Assembly (NCBI GenBank): GCA_903925075.1
Contig: CAIYDQ010000136.1
Coordinates: forward strand, 24,215-88,214
DNA length: 64,000 bases
Direction: 5' to 3'
Source: an uncultured Geobacter sp.
GTDB lineage: Bacteria; Desulfobacterota; Desulfuromonadia; Geobacterales; Geobacteraceae
Part shown: piece by piece, positions 16,432-25,047 of the stretch
Numbering within the stretch: position 1 is the stretch's first letter
How the letters are laid out: each line of letters starts with the position of its first letter
Notes under the pieces: generated by a model
Told to the model about the DNA's origin: nothing
Seen by the model: only the letters and a program-made list of their open reading frames with translations
Databases searched by the model: none
Position numbers and translations under genes: made by a program

Positions 16432-16453
16432 CCGTATAACCTTTTTTATACGG
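16432..16453. promoter_or_regulatory. Candidate enhancer (activator site) for the hyuA operon
   Basis: CCGTATAA-N6-TTATACGG is a perfect 8-bp-arm palindrome located 183 bases before the sigma54 -24 element. A third half-site CGGTATAAG overlaps its right end, and a CTTATAAG palindrome lies at 16553-16560. The same architecture is at 5456-5477. It is a likely binding site of the adjacent Fis-type regulator (inference). Confidence 0.65.
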
Positions 16454-16635
16454 TATAAGAAAGCCCGCACCGCGCCGGCTATGTTTATGCCGTGCAAGTA
16501 GCCGACGCAGCGAAGATTTGCCCCTCAAGGCACCCTGTCTCGTAGAAGAATTCTTATAAGCCCCCTTCCGCCTGCAAAACCTCACCAACGCAGATAACCT
16601 CGCGTTTCAAGCAGCTTAGCTCCCCGGCTTTTTCT

Positions 16636-16650
16636 TGGCATCTTCTGTGC
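16636..16650 (+). promoter_or_regulatory. Sigma54 (-24/-12) promoter of the hyuA operon
   Basis: TGGCATC-TTCT-GTGC keeps the invariant GG and GC at the correct 10-base separation; only the first T of TTGC differs. Transcription would start near 16662, 150 bases before hyuA. The 400-base gap between the regulator gene and hyuA holds only this promoter and the enhancer-like palindromes. Confidence 0.75.
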
Positions 16651-16812
16651 TATAGAACGGTGTATTGACGACGTCGCGTCGACGTACCTTATCCGCGGCC
16701 GTAAGAAAATAGCCGATCGGTCCTGATCCGGAAAAAGGCCGGCAGCTCCACCTTCCGGAGCGGCCTTGCCGGAAGCCGCGGCCGATCGAGACAAAAAATG
16801 GGGGGAGTATGT

Positions 16813-18921
16813 ATGTATCGTATCGGGGTTGATGTGGGCGGGACCTTTACCGACTTTTTGCTCTACGACGACAGCGGTGCCTCGAGCGTCTTTAAGACGC
16901 CCAGTACCCCTGCCGACCCGTCCATAGGCGTGTTGAACGGCTTTGGCAAGATGGCCGAAAAAGCCGGGGTGAGCCTGGAGGAGTTCATAGCCGGGGTGGA
17001 GCTGATCGTGCACGGCACGACGGTGACCACCAATGCGGCGCTGACCGGCAACGGGGTCAAGACCGGGCTGATAACCACCCTGGGTTTTCGCGACATTCTG
17101 GAGATGCGTCGCGGCTTTAGGGAAAGCGCCTACGACAACAAGATGACGCCCCCAAAGCCGCTGGTGCCGCGCGACCTGCGCCTGGGAGTGGAGGGGCGCG
17201 TGACCTTCGACGGTGCGGTTGCCACCCCGCTCGACGAGGCGGGGCTCCTGGACGCCATCGCGGTGCTGAAGCGGGAAAAGGTCGAGGCGGTCGCCGTCTG
17301 CTTCATGCATTCCTATGCCAATCCCGAGCACGAGCAGGCGGCCAAGAAGCTGATCGAGCGCGAACTGCCGGAGCTGTTCCTGACGGTCTCCTCGGAATTG
17401 CTCCCCCAGGCGCGCCTGTACGAGAGGGTCTCGACCTCGGTGCTTAACAGCTACGTGGGGCCGATCCTGCGCAACTACCTCGGCTACCTGGCCACGGCGC
17501 TCGACAACATCGGCTTCTCCGGCGTGCTCTTGATCATGCAGTCCAACGGGGGGGTTGCGACGCCGGAGGCGACCTCCAAGACCCCGGCCATGACCCTTCT
17601 GTCCGGCCCCGCGGGGGGACCCGCGGCCGGCATCGCCTTCACCGCGGTGCAGGGCTACGAGCAGTGCATCACCGTCGACATGGGGGGGACCTCCTTCGAC
17701 GCCGCCCTGGTGCAGAACCGGGAGCCGCTGTTGCGAAGCGACGGCTGGATCAACCGGCAGCGGCTCGCCCTGCCGATGCTCGACATCCACACCATCGGCG
17801 CGGGGGGCGGCTCCATCGGCTGGATCGACGAAGGGGGACTCCTGCACATGGGGCCGCAAAGCGCGGGCGCGGTTCCGGGCGCCGCCTGTTACGGCAAGGG
17901 AGGGAAGCTCCCGACCTGCACCGACGCCAACCTGGTGCTCGGCTACCTCAATCCCGGCTACTTCCTGGGGGGGGACATGGGGCTCGACTTCGAAGCCGCC
18001 CGCACCGCCATCGAGGAGCATGTCGCCAAGCCGCTGGGTCTGAGCGTCGAGGAGGCGGCGGCCGGCATGTTCCATCTGATGAACGTCAACATGGCGGCGG
18101 GGCTGCGCGAGATCTCCATCAGCCGCGGCATCGACCCGCGCGAATACCCGCTGGTGGTGGCAGGGGGCGCGGGTCCCATCCACGGCGGCATGATCGCCCT
18201 GGAGATGGAGATCCCGGTGGTGCTGGTGCCGCGCGAATCCTCCATCTTCTGCGCCTCCGGCATGCTCCGCTCCGACCTGAAACACTCCTACGTGCGCACC
18301 TACCACGTCTTGGGATCGCGGGCCGATCAGGGGGTGATGCTGAAGAGCTTCGCCGAACTGGAGCAGGAGGGGCGTCGGATACTGAAAACTGAAAAGGTCG
18401 AGGACGAAAAGCGCCTGCGCATGGAGCATGCGGTGGATATGCGCTACCTCGGGCAGCATAACGAGATCACGGTCGGCTTCCAGCTGGACGAGTTCGAGAA
18501 GGGGGGAATCGAGTTCCTGCGCGAGCGGCTGCACCAGGAGCACGACCGGCTTTACGGCTACGCGCTGCGCGGCTCGGACACGGAGCTGGAAATCATCAAC
18601 CTGCGCCTGGTGGCCGTGGGGATCACCGAAAAGCCGCAGCTGCAGGTGACTGAGCTTAGCGGCGCGGACGCCACGGCGAGCCTCAAGGGGACGCGGCCGG
18701 TCTACATCCCCTCGGTCAAGTTCTTCCGCGACATCACGGTCTACGACGGCGAGACGCTCGCCTACGGCAACCGGGGGGAGGGGCCGGCCATCATCGAGCA
18801 GATCACCACCACCACCTTCGTGCCGCCCGAGTACGACTTCATCGTCGACGCGGCCGGGACCTTCAGCCTCTACCTGCGCAGCAGCGCCGACGAATATTTA
18901 AGGAGGGTTTTGCCGTCATGA
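16813..18921 (+). CDS. HyuA-type subunit of an ATP-dependent hydantoinase/oxoprolinase/acetone-carboxylase-family enzyme
   Basis: I start at ATG 16813, which has GGGGGAG just upstream, rather than ATG 16798. The 702-residue protein opens with the ATP-binding signature GVDVGGTFTDFLLYD. VHGTTVTTNA, LSGPAGGPAAG, TVDMGGTSFD and HTIGAGGGSIGWID follow in the usual order. HyuA proteins use ATP to activate a carbonyl, either hydrolysing lactams/hydantoins (5-oxoprolinase, caprolactamase) or carboxylating ketones (acetone and acetophenone carboxylases). The next gene encodes its HyuB partner, with overlapping stop and start. No third, gamma-type subunit is nearby, unlike acetone carboxylase. The neighbouring CoA ligases would suit a carboxylic acid product of either reaction. 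Confidence 0.88.
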   Translation: MYRIGVDVGGTFTDFLLYDDSGASSVFKTPSTPADPSIGVLNGFGKMAEKAGVSLEEFIAGVELIVHGTTVTTNAALTGNGVKTGLITTLGFRDILEMRRGFRESAYDNKMTPPKPLVPRDLRLGVEGRVTFDGAVATPLDEAGLLDAIAVLKREKVEAVAVCFMHSYANPEHEQAAKKLIERELPELFLTVSSELLPQARLYERVSTSVLNSYVGPILRNYLGYLATALDNIGFSGVLLIMQSNGGVATPEATSKTPAMTLLSGPAGGPAAGIAFTAVQGYEQCITVDMGGTSFDAALVQNREPLLRSDGWINRQRLALPMLDIHTIGAGGGSIGWIDEGGLLHMGPQSAGAVPGAACYGKGGKLPTCTDANLVLGYLNPGYFLGGDMGLDFEAARTAIEEHVAKPLGLSVEEAAAGMFHLMNVNMAAGLREISISRGIDPREYPLVVAGGAGPIHGGMIALEMEIPVVLVPRESSIFCASGMLRSDLKHSYVRTYHVLGSRADQGVMLKSFAELEQEGRRILKTEKVEDEKRLRMEHAVDMRYLGQHNEITVGFQLDEFEKGGIEFLRERLHQEHDRLYGYALRGSDTELEIINLRLVAVGITEKPQLQVTELSGADATASLKGTRPVYIPSVKFFRDITVYDGETLAYGNRGEGPAIIEQITTTTFVPPEYDFIVDAAGTFSLYLRSSADEYLRRVLPS

Positions 18922-20717
18922 TGCATTCCATAGATCCGATCCTGGTTACCGTGATCCAGCGCCGCTTGAAGGCGATCACCGAGGAGATGGGGCTGGTCAT
19001 GCTGCGCACCGCCCGCTCGCCCATTCTTTCCGAGGCCCGCGATTTCGTGACCGGCCTCTACAACGCCAAGGGCGAGCTGCTGGAGCAGACGGCCTACATC
19101 CCGATCCTGGCCTTCGCCGTGCCGCTCTCCATAAAGTACATGGTGGAGTATTTCGGGGACGACCTCTACCCGGGCGACGTCATCATCCACAACGATCCCT
19201 TCACCGGCGGCAACCAGCCGACCGACGTCAAGATCGTGCGCCCGATTTTCCACCAGGAGCAGTTGGTGGGCTTTTCCTGCATCAACGGCCACCAGGCCGA
19301 CGTGGGGGGGGCGGTAGCCGGCGGCTACAACCCGCGGGCCACCGAGATCTGGCAGGAGAGCCTGCGCATCACCCCGGTGAAGCTCTATGAAAAGGGGGTG
19401 AAGCGGCGCGACGTCTGGGATCTGGTGTTCGGCAACATCCGTTTTCCGATCGTAATGGAAGACATCCAGGCCGCCATGGGAGGGTGCGCGGTGGGCGAGC
19501 GGGAACTGTTGAAACTCTACAAGCGCTACGGGCAGCCCCGTTTCGAGGCGCATCTGCGCCATCTCTACGACGCCACCGAGCAGCAGATGCGGGCCGAGAT
19601 ATCCGCCATGCCCGACGGCGTCTACCACGGCGCATCGACCATCTACTACGACGGCTTCAACCTCGGCTCCACCATGGAGATAAAAGTCGCCGTCGCCATC
19701 AGCGGCTCCGACATCTCCTTCGACTTTGCCGGCACCGCGCCGCAGACCATGGGCTTCGTCAACGCCCCGCTCGGCTCGAGCATGACCTCGGTGATCCTCA
19801 CCCTGCTCATGTGCCTGAAGAACCCCGAGCTCCCCCAAAACGCCGGCATGACCCGCCCCATCAGCGTGCAGATACCGGAAGGGAGCATGCTGAACCCGGT
19901 CTACCCGGCCGCCAGCACCTTCGGCAACCACATGTCCGACCAGATATCCTCCGCCATCTTCAACGCCATGGCCCAGGTGGTGCCGGAGCGGGTCACCGCC
20001 CCCTGGAACCCGCTCTTCGCCATCGCCGCCGTGGGGTACAACGACCGGATCCAGCGCCCCTTCGTCGACATCCTTTTCAACGCGCTCAAGGGCGGGGGTG
20101 GCGGGACCCGCGGCGCCGACGGCTACGACCACATCGGCCTGATCGGCTGCGGCGGCGGCCTCCTGGCGCAGGACCCGGAGATGTTCGAGATGAAGGACCC
20201 GCTTTTCCTGCACAGCTTCGAGTACAAGCAGGACTCCGCCGGCGCCGGCGAGTGGCGCGGGGGGCTCGGGGTGGAGCTGGAGATGGAATTTCTCAACGAC
20301 GGCAATCTGATCAGCGCCTTCGGCGATGGCATCGATCCCGGTTCCGAGGCCGGCGGGCTTCTGGGAGGAGGCTCCGGCATCAACAACTCCGGCGCCTTGA
20401 CCTACGCCGATGGCCGGGTGCACACCTGCACCAACAAGGAGATGGTGGTCAACATCCCCAGAGGGACCCGCTGGCGCCAGGTGGCGGGGGGAGGCGGCGG
20501 TTACGGCGACCCCTTGAGGCGCCCGATCGACCGGGTAGAGCAGGAGGTGCGCTACGGCGTCCTGTCGAAAGAGGCGGCGCGCGACAAGTACGGCGTCACT
20601 ATCGATCCGCTTACCATGACGGCGGACCGGTCGGGCGAGAGGAGCCTGCCCGTTGCCCGCAGCTGCGGCGAAGCGCCGGTCTCGGCGACCGACGGCGCGG
20701 CGGCGGCCGCCGTTTAG
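18918..20717 (+). CDS. HyuB-type subunit of an ATP-dependent hydantoinase/oxoprolinase/acetone-carboxylase-family enzyme
   Basis: The 599-residue protein carries the HyuB hallmarks: LRTARSPILSEARDF near residue 30, the metal-binding IIHNDPFTGGNQPTD near 95, NGHQADVGG near 120, and the glycine-rich GGGGGYGDPL close to the C-terminus. It forms the catalytic hydrolase/carboxylase heteromer with the HyuA subunit. The start overlaps the hyuA stop (ATGATG/TGA), so translation is probably coupled. The length is slightly above a typical HyuB (about 570) because of a variable, Ala-rich tail after about 560. As with HyuA, lactam hydrolysis and ketone carboxylation cannot be separated by eye. Confidence 0.88.
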   Translation: MMHSIDPILVTVIQRRLKAITEEMGLVMLRTARSPILSEARDFVTGLYNAKGELLEQTAYIPILAFAVPLSIKYMVEYFGDDLYPGDVIIHNDPFTGGNQPTDVKIVRPIFHQEQLVGFSCINGHQADVGGAVAGGYNPRATEIWQESLRITPVKLYEKGVKRRDVWDLVFGNIRFPIVMEDIQAAMGGCAVGERELLKLYKRYGQPRFEAHLRHLYDATEQQMRAEISAMPDGVYHGASTIYYDGFNLGSTMEIKVAVAISGSDISFDFAGTAPQTMGFVNAPLGSSMTSVILTLLMCLKNPELPQNAGMTRPISVQIPEGSMLNPVYPAASTFGNHMSDQISSAIFNAMAQVVPERVTAPWNPLFAIAAVGYNDRIQRPFVDILFNALKGGGGGTRGADGYDHIGLIGCGGGLLAQDPEMFEMKDPLFLHSFEYKQDSAGAGEWRGGLGVELEMEFLNDGNLISAFGDGIDPGSEAGGLLGGGSGINNSGALTYADGRVHTCTNKEMVVNIPRGTRWRQVAGGGGGYGDPLRRPIDRVEQEVRYGVLSKEAARDKYGVTIDPLTMTADRSGERSLPVARSCGEAPVSATDGAAAAAV

Positions 20718-20762
20718 GAACCCAAGGAACCCAAGGAGCCAAAGGAGCCAACGAGCACCCCC
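20718..20762 (+). repeat. Short tandem-like repeat before the mutase gene
   Basis: The spacer between hyuB and the mutase consists of near-identical units GGAACCCAA, GGAACCCAA, GGAGCCAAA, GGAGCCAAC. Being A/G-rich it may give several weak ribosome-binding registers ahead of the proper AGGAGAAAAG site. Confidence 0.5.
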
Positions 20763-20774
20763 AGGAGAAAAGAC

Positions 20775-22385
20775 ATGACCGATTCACTGCAAAGCATCTT
20801 CAAGACCAACAGCGGGCTAGATATCAAGGAGCTCTATACGCCCGAGGACATAAGCGGCTTCGATTGCGACATGGACCTCGGCGTGCCGGGGGGATTCCCC
20901 TTCACCCGCGGCCCTTACGAGGGGATGTACCGCACCCGGGTCTGGACCCGCCGCTTCCAGGTGGGCTTCGGTTCCCCCCAGGATAGCAACCAGCGCATAA
21001 AGTACCTGATGAACAACGGCGCCAACGGCTTCGTCATCACCATCGACCTCCCCACCTCGTACGGCTTCGACTGCGACGATCCCATCTCCCGGGGTGAGGT
21101 GGGTGTCACCGGGGTGGCGATCAGCACCCTGGAAGACATGGAGGCGCTCTACGAGGGGTCGGCGCCGGACAGCGTCTCCTACGCGCTGTCGATCCGCCCT
21201 CCGGTCTCCTCGGTTACCCTGGCGATGCTGGCGGTGGTCGCCAAGCGCCGCAACATCGCCTTCAAGGACGTGATCGGCACCCAGCAAAACGACCCCTTTT
21301 ACCAGATGAGCGGCGGGCTGTTGCAGACCATCCGGCAGTTTTTCCCCCTGGAGGGGACGCTGCGCCTCTGCCTGGACAACATCCAGTTCATCTCCGAGAA
21401 CTTCCCCCGCCTGAACTGGATGGTGACCAACGGCTACAACCTGCGCGAAACCGGCATCGACGCCATCCAGGACGGAGCCTTTTCCCTGGGGCACGCCTTC
21501 GACATCTACCGCATGGCCAAGGACCGCGGTCTGGACGTGAACCTCTTCCCGCGCAAGGCGTCCTTCTTCCTCTCCTCCTCCATCGACTTCTTCGAGGAGA
21601 TCGCCAAGTTCCGCGCCATGCGCAGGCTCTACGCCAAGACCATGCGCGACAAGTTCGGGGCGACCAACCCGGAATGCTGGCGCATGCGTTTCTCGGTGCA
21701 GTCGGCGGGCAACTCGCTCACCACGCAGCAGCCGCAGATCAACGTGGTGCGCTCCGGCATCGAGGCCATGGCGGCGGTGTTCGGCGGGGCCCAGTCCATT
21801 CATCTCTGCTCCTACGACGAGGGGCACGGCCTCCCCACCGAGGAGTCCTCGCGCATGGCGCTGCGCACCCAGCAGATCATCGCCTACGAGAGCGGCGTTA
21901 CCAAGACCATCGATCCCCTGGCCGGCTCCTATTACGTGGAGAGCCTTACCAACCAGATGGAGGCCGCCATCAGCGCCAAGATCGCCGAAGTCGACGCCCT
22001 GGGGGGGATGGCCAAGGCGATCCAGGACGGCTGGCTGGAGCAGGAGATCAACAAGGCCCGCCTGCAGAACCAGCGGGTGCTGGACAACGGCGAGAAGACC
22101 CTGGTCGGGGTCAACCGCTTCAAGATCGACCCCGCCGAGGAGACCCCGATCAAGATCCACAAGCTGAAGGCCGACGAATGGGGCGAGCGCCGCGGCGAAT
22201 ACCTGCGCAACTACCGCAAGGAGCGCGACGCGGGCAAGTGGGCCCAGGCCATGGAGCAGATCGACCGGGCCTGGAAAGCCGGCGACAACATGGTGCCGGT
22301 GCTGATGAACGCCCTGGAAAACAAGGTGACCATGGGCGAATGCCATGAGGCGATGCGCCAGGCGCAAAACTGGTCTTTCCGCTGA
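20775..22385 (+). CDS. Adenosylcobalamin-dependent acyl-CoA mutase, large subunit (novel specificity type)
   Basis: 536 residues, the length of stand-alone large subunits (as in isobutyryl-CoA mutase) without a B12 domain. The TIM-barrel family signature is clear: PFTRGPYEGMYRTRVWT near residue 40, GTQQNDPF near 165, and ALRTQQIIAYESGVTKTIDPLAGSYYVE near 370. It would rearrange the carbon skeleton of an acyl-CoA using the B12-binding protein encoded next. Known mutases read RQ(Y/F/I)AG at the specificity position, whereas this one reads RFQVG. The catalytic His of the GYHM motif is Asn (GYNLRETG). A few residues are inserted after GTQQND. The substrate therefore probably differs from methylmalonyl-, isobutyryl- or 2-hydroxyisobutyryl-CoA. 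Family assignment is firm; the reaction is unknown. Confidence 0.88.
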   Translation: MTDSLQSIFKTNSGLDIKELYTPEDISGFDCDMDLGVPGGFPFTRGPYEGMYRTRVWTRRFQVGFGSPQDSNQRIKYLMNNGANGFVITIDLPTSYGFDCDDPISRGEVGVTGVAISTLEDMEALYEGSAPDSVSYALSIRPPVSSVTLAMLAVVAKRRNIAFKDVIGTQQNDPFYQMSGGLLQTIRQFFPLEGTLRLCLDNIQFISENFPRLNWMVTNGYNLRETGIDAIQDGAFSLGHAFDIYRMAKDRGLDVNLFPRKASFFLSSSIDFFEEIAKFRAMRRLYAKTMRDKFGATNPECWRMRFSVQSAGNSLTTQQPQINVVRSGIEAMAAVFGGAQSIHLCSYDEGHGLPTEESSRMALRTQQIIAYESGVTKTIDPLAGSYYVESLTNQMEAAISAKIAEVDALGGMAKAIQDGWLEQEINKARLQNQRVLDNGEKTLVGVNRFKIDPAEETPIKIHKLKADEWGERRGEYLRNYRKERDAGKWAQAMEQIDRAWKAGDNMVPVLMNALENKVTMGECHEAMRQAQNWSFR

Positions 22386-22436
22386 GCAGGTCCGGGAAGC
22401 GGGGAGGGGATGTGGCTATGCCAAGGAGGTGTGCGA

Positions 22437-23489
22437 ATGGATAGTTGTAAACGGATTCTGCTGGCAAAGATGGGGCTCGACTGCCACGACACGGGCATCA
22501 TCACCGTGCTCAGCATGCTGCGCGACAGTAAGTACGAAGTAATTTACCTGGGGCTGCACAACACCGCCCAGCAGGTGGTCAACGCCGCCATCCAGGAAAG
22601 CGTGGACGCCATCGGCATCAGCTTTCTGTCGGGCCAGCACATGACCCAGATGAGGGAGCTGATGGCGGAGCTCAAGCTGCGCGATTTCCCGGTCGCGGTC
22701 TTCTGCGGAGGGGTGATCCCTCCCGACGACGCCCTGGCCTTGAAGGCCTTGGGGGTGAAGGAGGTGATCCTCCCCGGCACCCTGAGCCGCGAGGTGGTGG
22801 CCCTGGTCGAGAAGGCCATCCGGCCGGAGCCGCAGCCGGAAGCGCCGGTCGGGGCGCGCCCGGAACTGAGCGTCACCCCCCTGGAGCGCTGCCTGAAGGC
22901 GATCGAGCACGGGGACCGGGAGCTTGCTGCCCGGGAGGCGCAGGCCATCTGGGACGAATGGCGCCCGCTGCACGACATGTACGTGGAGATGGCGGGCCTC
23001 TTCGCCACTTACGTCCGCGACAAGCTCGGCGAGGCGGCGGTGGAGGACGCCTGGCGCGTCATCGGGGAGAAGCTTTGGAAGCCGGTGCTGATGCATTTCA
23101 AGGAAACGGGCTCGACCAAGCTTCTGGTGGAGGTCTACGCGCAGTTCCTGCGCGCCCACGGCCACGACTTCGCGGTGGAGTCGGACCAGGAGAAAACCAC
23201 CTTCACCATGAAGTACTGCGCGTCGGGCGGCATGCTGATGCGCGACGGCAAAAACGAGGGGTGCGGCCGCCACCCGCTCGACGTGGGGGTGATGAACACC
23301 AGGGCCGACTGGACCTTCAACCGCGCCCTTTCCGCCTACTGCGTCCATACCCCCTTGTGGATGGACATCATGCCGCGCGAGTGGGGGTGGGACGTGTTCA
23401 AGTCGACCTTCGGCCGCCAGTTCGACGACGACGGCAAAGCGGTGAACGAGCCTTGCATCGCGGTGATCTACCATGAACCACAGTCTTGA
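22437..23489 (+). CDS. Cobalamin-binding mutase small subunit fused to an additional C-terminal domain
   Basis: ATG 22437 follows AAGGAGG, so I use it rather than the track's 22410; the protein is 350 residues. Residues 1-135 form the B12-binding domain, with the base-off motif DCHDTG (DxHxxG), then GISFLSG and FCGGVIPPDD. Normal small subunits end there (about 135-140 residues). Here a variable linker (about 135-150) leads into a second domain of about 200 residues with the Cys/His-containing segments MKYCASGG, NEGCGRHP and YCVHTPLW. I do not recognise this domain with confidence; it faintly recalls the L-2-amino-thiazoline-4-carboxylate hydrolase family. It should pair with the mutase large subunit upstream. 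Its end overlaps the next gene by 17 bases. Confidence 0.82.
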   Translation: MDSCKRILLAKMGLDCHDTGIITVLSMLRDSKYEVIYLGLHNTAQQVVNAAIQESVDAIGISFLSGQHMTQMRELMAELKLRDFPVAVFCGGVIPPDDALALKALGVKEVILPGTLSREVVALVEKAIRPEPQPEAPVGARPELSVTPLERCLKAIEHGDRELAAREAQAIWDEWRPLHDMYVEMAGLFATYVRDKLGEAAVEDAWRVIGEKLWKPVLMHFKETGSTKLLVEVYAQFLRAHGHDFAVESDQEKTTFTMKYCASGGMLMRDGKNEGCGRHPLDVGVMNTRADWTFNRALSAYCVHTPLWMDIMPREWGWDVFKSTFGRQFDDDGKAVNEPCIAVIYHEPQS

Positions 23490-25047
23490 CCTCATCGTCC
23501 GGCGCAACAGCCGGAGGTTCCCGCGCAAGGTGGCCCTGTCCATGGCCGGCCGGTCGCTTGACTGGCGGACCCTGGACGAGCGGGTGGATCGGGTGGCCCA
23601 CGCCCTGAGAAGGGCGGGGCTGAAACCGGGAGCGCGGATGGCGATCCTGCTCCCCAACTGCCTGCAGTACTTCGAACTCTATTTCGGAGCGGCGCGGGCG
23701 GGGGTGATCGCGGTGCCGGTGAATTACCGCCTCACCCCCAGAGAGATGGCGCAGGTGCTCGCCTCGGCCGAGCCGGAACTCTTCGTGGTCGATTCCCGGT
23801 ACGCGGAGGCCGCCCGCCGCCTTGAGGCGCTGTTGCCGGGCCTCGACCGGCGCTGGTTGGTGGGCGAGGGGGAGCTGCCGGGGGCGCTCGGCTACGAGGC
23901 GCAACTGGCTCAGTGGCCAGGGGAGCAGGAGGCCCAAGCGGGGCCGACCGGGGCGGGGGAGGCCGACGGCGGCTGCGACACCTTCGCCATCTTTTTCACC
24001 TCGGGCACCACCGGGCTTCCCAAGGGGGCGATGGTCAGCCATTTGAACCTGGAGGCCAACGGCTACAACCAGATGATCGCCGACGCGAGCCACCCGGACG
24101 ACGTCAACCTGGTCGCCACCCCCCTTTACCACATGGGGGCGCTGTTCATGGCGGTCACCTACATGATGCTCGGCTGCCGGCAGGTGGTCCTGGAAAAGTT
24201 CGAGCCGGCCGGCTGGCTGGAACTGGTGGCGGCGGAATCGGCCACCGTGTCGCTGCTGGTCCCCACCATGATCAACGCGGTGGTCAACGCGTCCGAGATC
24301 GCCGGGGCCGACCTGGCGAGCCTCAGGCTGATCTTTTACGGAGGGGGCCCCATGCCGCCGGCGGTGCTCGCGCGCGCCCTGGAGACGCTTCCCTGCGGGT
24401 TCACCCAGGGATACGGCCTCACCGAAACGCTGGAGGCGACCTTCCTGGTGGCCAGGGATCATCTCCCCGACGGCTCCGAGGAGCAGCGGCGGCGCCTGCA
24501 ATCGGCCGGGCGCGAGGCGGTGGGCGCCGAGGTGCGCGTCGTGGGCCCGCAGGGCGAGGAACTCCCCGCCCGGGAGGTGGGAGAAATACTGGTGCGCAGC
24601 CGCTCGGTCATTTCCGGCTACTGGCAAAACGGCCAGGAGACCCGGGAGGCGATCCGGGGAGGGTGGTTCCATACCGGAGACCTGGGCTTTCTGGATGAGG
24701 AACGCTACCTGTTCGTGGTGGACCGGTTGAAGGACATGGTGGTTTCCGGCGGCATGAACATCTACACCAAGGAGGTCGAGGACGTGCTCTACGCCCATCC
24801 GGCCATCCTGGAGGCGGCCGTTTATGGAGTGCCCGACGAAAACTGGGGCGAGCGGGTGACGGCGGCCGTGGTCTTGAGGCCCGAGGCCCGGACCTGCGCC
24901 GAGGAACTGAGCGCCCACTGCGACGGCTTCCTGGCCGGCTACAAGCGTCCCCGCGCCTTTCATTTCCTGGAGGTTCTGCCCAAAAACCCCAGCGGCAAGA
25001 TCCTCAAGCGGGAATTGCGCACCGAGAATCAAGGAGTCAATCGATGA
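23473..25047 (+). CDS. AMP-forming acyl-CoA synthetase (first of two)
   Basis: The 524-residue adenylate-forming enzyme has P-loop FFTSGTTGLPKG (near 170), YGLTE (near 315), HTGDLGFLDEE (near 398), the hinge region DRLKDMVVSGGMNIY and the catalytic Lys in NPSGKILKREL near the C-terminus. It activates a carboxylic acid to its CoA ester via an acyl-adenylate. Overlap with the B12-protein gene (17 bases) and an ATGA junction with the acyl-CoA dehydrogenase show tight operon packing. The acid is unknown; it could be the pathway's entry substrate or the product of HyuAB. A short Gly/Ala-rich insert near 155 is the only unusual feature. Confidence 0.88.
   Translation: MNHSLDLIVRRNSRRFPRKVALSMAGRSLDWRTLDERVDRVAHALRRAGLKPGARMAILLPNCLQYFELYFGAARAGVIAVPVNYRLTPREMAQVLASAEPELFVVDSRYAEAARRLEALLPGLDRRWLVGEGELPGALGYEAQLAQWPGEQEAQAGPTGAGEADGGCDTFAIFFTSGTTGLPKGAMVSHLNLEANGYNQMIADASHPDDVNLVATPLYHMGALFMAVTYMMLGCRQVVLEKFEPAGWLELVAAESATVSLLVPTMINAVVNASEIAGADLASLRLIFYGGGPMPPAVLARALETLPCGFTQGYGLTETLEATFLVARDHLPDGSEEQRRRLQSAGREAVGAEVRVVGPQGEELPAREVGEILVRSRSVISGYWQNGQETREAIRGGWFHTGDLGFLDEERYLFVVDRLKDMVVSGGMNIYTKEVEDVLYAHPAILEAAVYGVPDENWGERVTAAVVLRPEARTCAEELSAHCDGFLAGYKRPRAFHFLEVLPKNPSGKILKRELRTENQGVNR

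Noticed and set aside
16813-20717. Naming HyuAB as acetone carboxylase
   Set aside because: No gamma subunit is adjacent, and subunit sizes fit hydantoinase/oxoprolinase and acetophenone-carboxylase-like enzymes equally well.
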